The notes beneath the pieces are model-generated. The model was given only the letters and a program-made list of their open reading frames with translations, was not told the DNA's origin and ran no database searches. Shown one piece after another: positions 6,808 to 10,537 of a stretch of 10,537 bases of DNA. Origin of the DNA: an uncultured Ruminococcus sp. (lineage in GTDB: Bacteria; Bacillota; Clostridia; Oscillospirales; Ruminococcaceae); the NCBI GenBank assembly GCA_946186215.1, contig CAMHMM010000042.1, positions 1 to 10,537 on the forward strand, in the 5' to 3' direction. The first letter of the stretch is position 1, and every line of letters begins with the position of its first letter. The position numbers and the translations under genes are program-made.

Positions 6808-7648
6808 ACTTGACTTCCTGGCTGAAAAGCTTGCAGGTCTCTTCGTGCTTTGCGCGTTCAAACGGCTTGTACATCGCAGACCTGGTCATTGCTTCATCAA
6901 AGTCCACAAGGTGACCGTCAAAGTCGGGACCGTCAACACAGGCAAATTTTGTTTCTCCGCCCACGGTAAGACGGCAGCCGCCGCACATTCCCGTGCCGTC
7001 GATCATTATGGGGTTCATGGAAACGACGGTCTTGATGCCGTATTCCTTTGTAACTGCTGCCACGAACTTCATCATGATAACGGGGCCTATTGCGATGACC
7101 TCATCATACTTCTCGCCGGAATCGATGAGCGCCTTGAGCGCGTTGGTGACAAGTCCCTTTTCGCCGTAGGAGCCGTCATCGGTCATCATTTTGAGCACAT
7201 CCGAAGCGGATCTGAATTCATCCTCGAGGATAACGAGATCCTTGTTTCTGAAGCCTACGATGGAATGAACCTCGCAGCCCATCTCATGGAGCTTCTTTGC
7301 AACGGGGAATGCGATAGCGCAGCCCACGCCGCCGCCTACGACAGCTACCTTTCTGAGCCCCTCTGTTTCGGTGGGGTTGCCGAGAGGTCCCGCAAAGTCC
7401 TGAAGACAGTCGCCCTCGTTCATATGGCCGAGCTTTTCGGTAGTGCCGCCTACGATCTGGAAAATGATGGTAACAGTACCCTTTTCCCTGTCGTAGTCTG
7501 CGATGGTGAGAGGTATCCTCTCGCCGTACTCATCCGTGCGCAGGATGATGAACTGCCCGGGCTGTGCCTTCTTTGCAACTGCGGGGGCTTCTATATCCAT
7601 CAGCGTAACGGTGGGATTGAGCTCCTTTTTTCTTGTTATCCTGTACAT
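6806..7648 (-). CDS. nfnA: NfnA: NADH-binding small subunit of electron-bifurcating transhydrogenase
   Basis: This 280-residue protein belongs to the ferredoxin-NADP reductase-like family that includes the dihydroorotate dehydrogenase electron-transfer subunit (PyrK) and NfnA. Residues 1-95 form the flavin-binding barrel, with RIPLTIAD (44-51) at the FAD site and GPLGNP (87-92). The nucleotide-binding domain has VVGGGVGCA (103-111). Near the C-terminus, GMCGGC (220-225) plus C237 supply three cysteines (222, 225, 237) for a [2Fe-2S] cluster. In characterised NfnA the fourth ligand is an aspartate, here plausibly D217. Length and motif order fit NfnA, and nfnB follows 16 nt downstream. The open frame also has a GTG at 7655-7657, but it overlaps the Shine-Dalgarno AGGAG (7657-7661), so ATG 7646-7648, eight bases away, is chosen. 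PyrK is the alternative; no pyrD is nearby. Confidence 0.93.
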   Translation of the reverse strand: MYRITRKKELNPTVTLMDIEAPAVAKKAQPGQFIILRTDEYGERIPLTIADYDREKGTVTIIFQIVGGTTEKLGHMNEGDCLQDFAGPLGNPTETEGLRKVAVVGGGVGCAIAFPVAKKLHEMGCEVHSIVGFRNKDLVILEDEFRSASDVLKMMTDDGSYGEKGLVTNALKALIDSGEKYDEVIAIGPVIMMKFVAAVTKEYGIKTVVSMNPIMIDGTGMCGGCRLTVGGETKFACVDGPDFDGHLVDFDEAMTRSAMYKPFERAKHEETCKLFSQEVK

Positions 7649-7723
7649 AATAAACACTCCTAACGATATGTGTGCATCTGCACTATGTTGTTTTGTCAGT
7701 GGCCTGCATTCACGGGCTTTCCG
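7649..7723 (-). other. Spacer upstream of nfnA with a 12-bp palindrome
   Basis: The 75-nt gap between the response regulator gene and nfnA holds the dyad GTGCA-TC-TGCAC at 7672-7683. I see no promoter with acceptable -35 and -10 boxes at normal spacing, and no intrinsic terminator for the upstream gene. The nfn genes may therefore be transcribed by read-through or from a weak promoter. The dyad is too short to name as an operator and does not match the Rex operator. Confidence 0.35.
7657..7661 (-). promoter_or_regulatory. Ribosome binding site deciding the nfnA start
   Basis: AGGAG on the minus strand is eight bases before ATG 7646-7648. The in-frame GTG at 7655-7657 shares a base with this site and so cannot use it. 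Confidence 0.8.
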
Positions 7724-9229
7724 TTATTCATCATCATGCCCGTACTGCTTTTTAAAGCTCAGCGGCGAGATGCCGACGCTCTTCTTGAACTTGTTGTGGA
7801 AATAGTTGATGTTGGAATATCCGACCATTTCCGCCACCTCATAGACCTTGTGATCCTCCTGGCTCAGAAGCCGCTTGGCCTCGGTTATGCGGATGTTGTC
7901 AAGATAGTTGTTGAAGTTCTCGCCTGTATACTGGCGGAAGACCTTGCCGAGATATGCGCTGTTGTAGCCGAATATCCCCGCGAGCATCTCCAGACGCAGC
8001 TCCTTGCTGTAATTCTGCTTGATGTACTGCACGACGCGCTCCATGTTGCTCTTGGTGGACTTGGCGAAGTTCGCGTTGGAAACGCTTGCCAGCTCCTCCT
8101 TGATCCTTTCGGCCATCTCATTTAAGGAACGCACCTCTTCAAGCCCCGATATAAAATCGTCGGTGACGAGATTTTCCGGCTTCTTGTCCGCGATGGTACG
8201 GACAAGCCCCGCACGCACATCGAGCATAAGGGTAATGCAGCTTACCCGTGCCTTTTCCGATGTGTTGCCCATTACCTTCTGGGATCTCATGAACTGATCC
8301 ACCGCAAGACACAGCTTTTCTATATCGTTTATCTCCATAAAGGCGCATATCCGCGACGCATAGTCGCCGTCGTTCTCAGGCCTGCGGAATATCTCCGCGG
8401 AGGTCACGACATGAGGGCCTTCATAGATAAAGCGGTTCCTGAAAAGATACTCCGCCGTTGCAAAGGACTGCCTTATGCTCGCAGCATCCGGCACATAGTC
8501 GCCGCAGCTGATAAAGGCATCCCCGCTCAGGGCAGTATAGAGCCTCTCCAGCACCTGCACGACCTCGTTTTTGTTCCTGCTGCGGAAAAGTATGCCCAGC
8601 ACGCCCGAGATATCCACCTGTATGATGTGTATGCGGTCTTCCCTTTCAAAGAATTCCCGCACAGCACGGTAGACCTCCGCCTGCTTTTCCGCCTCGGGAC
8701 TGAGCGCCGCAGCGATGGCCGTGATGAAGCCGGGCTCGCGGTAATGTTCCTCGAACTGCGCGATATAATTCTCGCTGCCGAAGAAAACGCCCTTTATCAT
8801 CTGCTCGCTGAGATATTCCCTGCCCATGTCCTGGCGCATTTTCTTTTCCTGCTCCTTGACGATCTTTTCCCCCGCGGCCTTTATCGCCTCGGTGAGCTCA
8901 TCCTCATCAACGGGCTTGAGTATGAAGTTTTCCACGCCCAGCGCGATGGCATCCTTTGCATAGGAAAAGTCGGAATAGCCCGAAAGGATTATCACCTTTC
9001 CCTTAAAGCCCATCGCCTTGGCAGCCTGTGTCATTTCTATGCCGCTCTTGCCGGGCATCTTGATGTCCGCAACCACGATATCCGGATCGAGATCCATAAT
9101 CTTGTTAAGTCCGTCGTCGCCGTCATCGCCTTCTCCGATGACCTCACAGCCGATTTCAGCCCAGGGTATCATCATTTTGACACCCGCTCTTACATTCGGC
9201 TCATCATCTACAAGAAGCACCTTGAGCAT
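7724..9229 (-). CDS. AraC-family response regulator (YesN-like)
   Basis: The 501-residue protein has an N-terminal receiver domain (1-120) with acidic pair D8-D9, phosphoacceptor D55 in VVADIKMPG, S83 in LSGYSD and K105 in ILKPVDE. A central region (about 130-385) of mixed helices has no motif I can name. The C-terminal AraC DNA-binding domain (about 393-497) has two helix-turn-helix segments near 411-432 and 462-485, ending in the family signature GYSNINYFHNKFKKSVGISPLSFKK (written here as G470 to K494). The start at 9229 has a GGAGGTG Shine-Dalgarno at 9235-9241. It follows the kinase gene by 19 nt, so the two form a cognate pair. YesN-type regulators commonly activate nearby carbohydrate uptake or degradation genes, so the target may lie beyond the right edge. 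Control of nfnAB downstream is possible but unsupported. Confidence 0.94.
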   Translation of the reverse strand: MLKVLLVDDEPNVRAGVKMMIPWAEIGCEVIGEGDDGDDGLNKIMDLDPDIVVADIKMPGKSGIEMTQAAKAMGFKGKVIILSGYSDFSYAKDAIALGVENFILKPVDEDELTEAIKAAGEKIVKEQEKKMRQDMGREYLSEQMIKGVFFGSENYIAQFEEHYREPGFITAIAAALSPEAEKQAEVYRAVREFFEREDRIHIIQVDISGVLGILFRSRNKNEVVQVLERLYTALSGDAFISCGDYVPDAASIRQSFATAEYLFRNRFIYEGPHVVTSAEIFRRPENDGDYASRICAFMEINDIEKLCLAVDQFMRSQKVMGNTSEKARVSCITLMLDVRAGLVRTIADKKPENLVTDDFISGLEEVRSLNEMAERIKEELASVSNANFAKSTKSNMERVVQYIKQNYSKELRLEMLAGIFGYNSAYLGKVFRQYTGENFNNYLDNIRITEAKRLLSQEDHKVYEVAEMVGYSNINYFHNKFKKSVGISPLSFKKQYGHDDE

Positions 9230-9248
9230 ATATTCACCTCCGATTGTA

Positions 9249-10537
9249 TCAGTCGGGAGCGCCTGTTGCCGTACTTGCCTTCTCCACGCTGATCTGACCG
9301 ATCTTGGGCTCTCTCGGCAGTACCAGCCTTATGGTGGTGCCGCAGCCCTCCTCGCTCTGTATGCGCATTCCGTACCGCTGTCCGTGGTACATCTGTATCC
9401 TCTTGTGTACATTGGTAAGTCCGATGGATTTACCCGAGGATGTGTCGGAGACCTCGAGCTTTATCTCAAGCTCCCTGAGCTTTTCGGGAGTCATGCCCTG
9501 CCCGTTGTCCTCCACATCTATATATACGCAGTCATTGTGATAATAGACGCGTATATCTATCTTGCCGCCGCCCTTGCTGGCCTCAACGCCGTGAACAAAT
9601 GCGTTTTCAACAAGGGGCTGTATCAGCAGGGGAAGTATCATGTAATCCCCGTTTACTTCAGAATAGAAGTGGTATTTTATCCTGTCGCCGAATCTTGCTG
9701 CCTGAAGCTCCAGATATGCATTGGTAAATTCAAGCTCCGATTTCAGCGGCACCTCCGCATCCTTGAATTCAAGGCAGCGGCGCATGAATTTGCCGAGCTT
9801 CTTTACAAGGTCGGCTGTTTCCTTGTCATTGTTTACATACGCCTTCATGCGTATGGTCTCCAGTGTATTGTAGAGAAAGTGAGGATTGATCTGGCTGGAA
9901 AGAGCCTTGAATTCGGCCTGTACCTGATTGAGCTTGAATGCCTCACTTTGCAGCTTTGTCTCGTAGTTGTCGTTGATAAGCTTCTGCATGGTGCTTATCA
10001 TCTGCCCGATATCCGAGTAGAGCTGGGATATCTCGTCTGAGCCGTTATCGTTGAACTCAACATCGAAGTTGCCCTCTGTCACCTCGTGCATCTTTATGCT
10101 CAGCATCCTTATGCGGGCGGAGAAGGTGTTGGTAAAGAGGAGTATCGTCAGCAGCGACAGCACTATCATCAGTGCACAATAGCCGCCGTAGATAACGGAG
10201 ATGCTGTTGGATTCGTGGTTTATAAAGCCCGATGAGAGCAGCAGTGCTATCTGATGCTCGTTTTCCCCCACGAACATATTCTTGACCACCGAATAGCCGT
10301 CAAAGGTGTAGATGCCGTTATTGTAGGTCTTGACACCCAGCTCCTTTGAGTAGTCGCTGTATATGCTGAGGGATGTTCCCGAGGGGATATTTGCGAAGTT
10401 TGAGTAATATACCTCGCCGTTTATGGAAAGCAGCACATAGAGTGTATCGTTGAGCTGCAGCGTGTCCAGCCATGAATCACCCAGATTGACAGCGACCACC
10501 GCTACGCAGTCAGAGCCGTTTTTGATCTGGGAAAGGC
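9249..10537 (-). CDS. YesM-like sensor histidine kinase, 5' end outside window
   Basis: The frame is open to the right edge with 428 visible residues, so the true start lies outside; a GTG at 10497-10499 is internal, not a start. Visible residues 1 to about 114 are the C-terminal part of an extracellular sensory domain. A transmembrane helix follows (about 115-137), then a HAMP domain (about 136-190). The phosphoacceptor region has SSQINPHFLYN with H219, typical of the His_kinase family PF06580 found in YesM/LytS kinases. The ATPase domain has the N box LVENAFVHG (309-316 region), DNGQGM (343-348) and SIGLTNVHKRI (370-380). It is followed 19 nt later by the AraC-type response regulator, the standard YesM-YesN arrangement. 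The ligand is unknown; members of this group often respond to oligosaccharides or through sugar-binding proteins. Confidence 0.93.
   Translation of the reverse strand, partial: LSQIKNGSDCVAVVAVNLGDSWLDTLQLNDTLYVLLSINGEVYYSNFANIPSGTSLSIYSDYSKELGVKTYNNGIYTFDGYSVVKNMFVGENEHQIALLLSSGFINHESNSISVIYGGYCALMIVLSLLTILLFTNTFSARIRMLSIKMHEVTEGNFDVEFNDNGSDEISQLYSDIGQMISTMQKLINDNYETKLQSEAFKLNQVQAEFKALSSQINPHFLYNTLETIRMKAYVNNDKETADLVKKLGKFMRRCLEFKDAEVPLKSELEFTNAYLELQAARFGDRIKYHFYSEVNGDYMILPLLIQPLVENAFVHGVEASKGGGKIDIRVYYHNDCVYIDVEDNGQGMTPEKLRELEIKLEVSDTSSGKSIGLTNVHKRIQMYHGQRYGMRIQSEEGCGTTIRLVLPREPKIGQISVEKASTATGAPD

Noticed and set aside
6737..7663. A 308-codon plus-strand frame.
   Set aside because: It is antisense to nfnA, whose motifs and ribosome binding site are clear; its translation resembles no known domain.
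7672..7683. The GTGCA-TC-TGCAC palindrome as a redox-regulator operator for nfnAB.
   Set aside because: It is short, does not match the Rex consensus, and no promoter with sound spacing lies around it.
10497..10499. A GTG start for the sensor kinase.
   Set aside because: The frame continues open to the window edge, no Shine-Dalgarno precedes the GTG, and starting there would remove the first membrane segment and most of the sensory domain.

Overview
The window reads as a chromosomal segment of an anaerobic Firmicute of the class Clostridia, most likely a gut or rumen Ruminococcus or close relative. The grounds are a complete NfnAB electron-bifurcating transhydrogenase, a YesM/YesN-style two-component pair, a lipoprotein with a Thr/Glu/Ala-rich linker, consensus GGAGG ribosome binding sites and moderately GC-rich coding sequence. 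This assignment is inference, since no rRNA or other marker gene is present. All eight genes lie on the minus strand, so they are transcribed from high to low coordinates.

In transcription order, the right end (10537-7724) holds the 3' part of a YesM-like sensor histidine kinase, followed 19 nt later by its AraC-type response regulator. Next come nfnA and nfnB (7648-5398). They are tightly coupled, and both have starts that should be set inside the longest open frame. They encode a flavin/iron-sulfur complex linking NADH, ferredoxin and NADPH pools.

Between nfnB and the next gene is a 210-nt noncoding stretch (5188-5397) that folds into a nested three-part stem plus four separate hairpins without any U-tract. 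It is the most unusual part of the window and looks like a structured RNA or leader.

After it comes a compact four-gene unit (5187-559): a secreted lipoprotein with a DUF3298-like domain, a membrane histidine kinase without an adjacent response regulator, a PaaK-type arylacetate-CoA ligase, and an alpha/beta hydrolase. The gaps are 18, 16 and 2 nt, so the four are probably co-transcribed. This would join an envelope-sensing module to a small acyl-CoA activation/hydrolysis module.

The left end (1-558) has a 248-nt intergenic region with a near-consensus housekeeping promoter and a perfect leader hairpin. These drive a small zinc-ribbon protein whose C-terminus is cut by the window edge. I saw no tRNA, rRNA, CRISPR array, insertion sequence or prophage gene.
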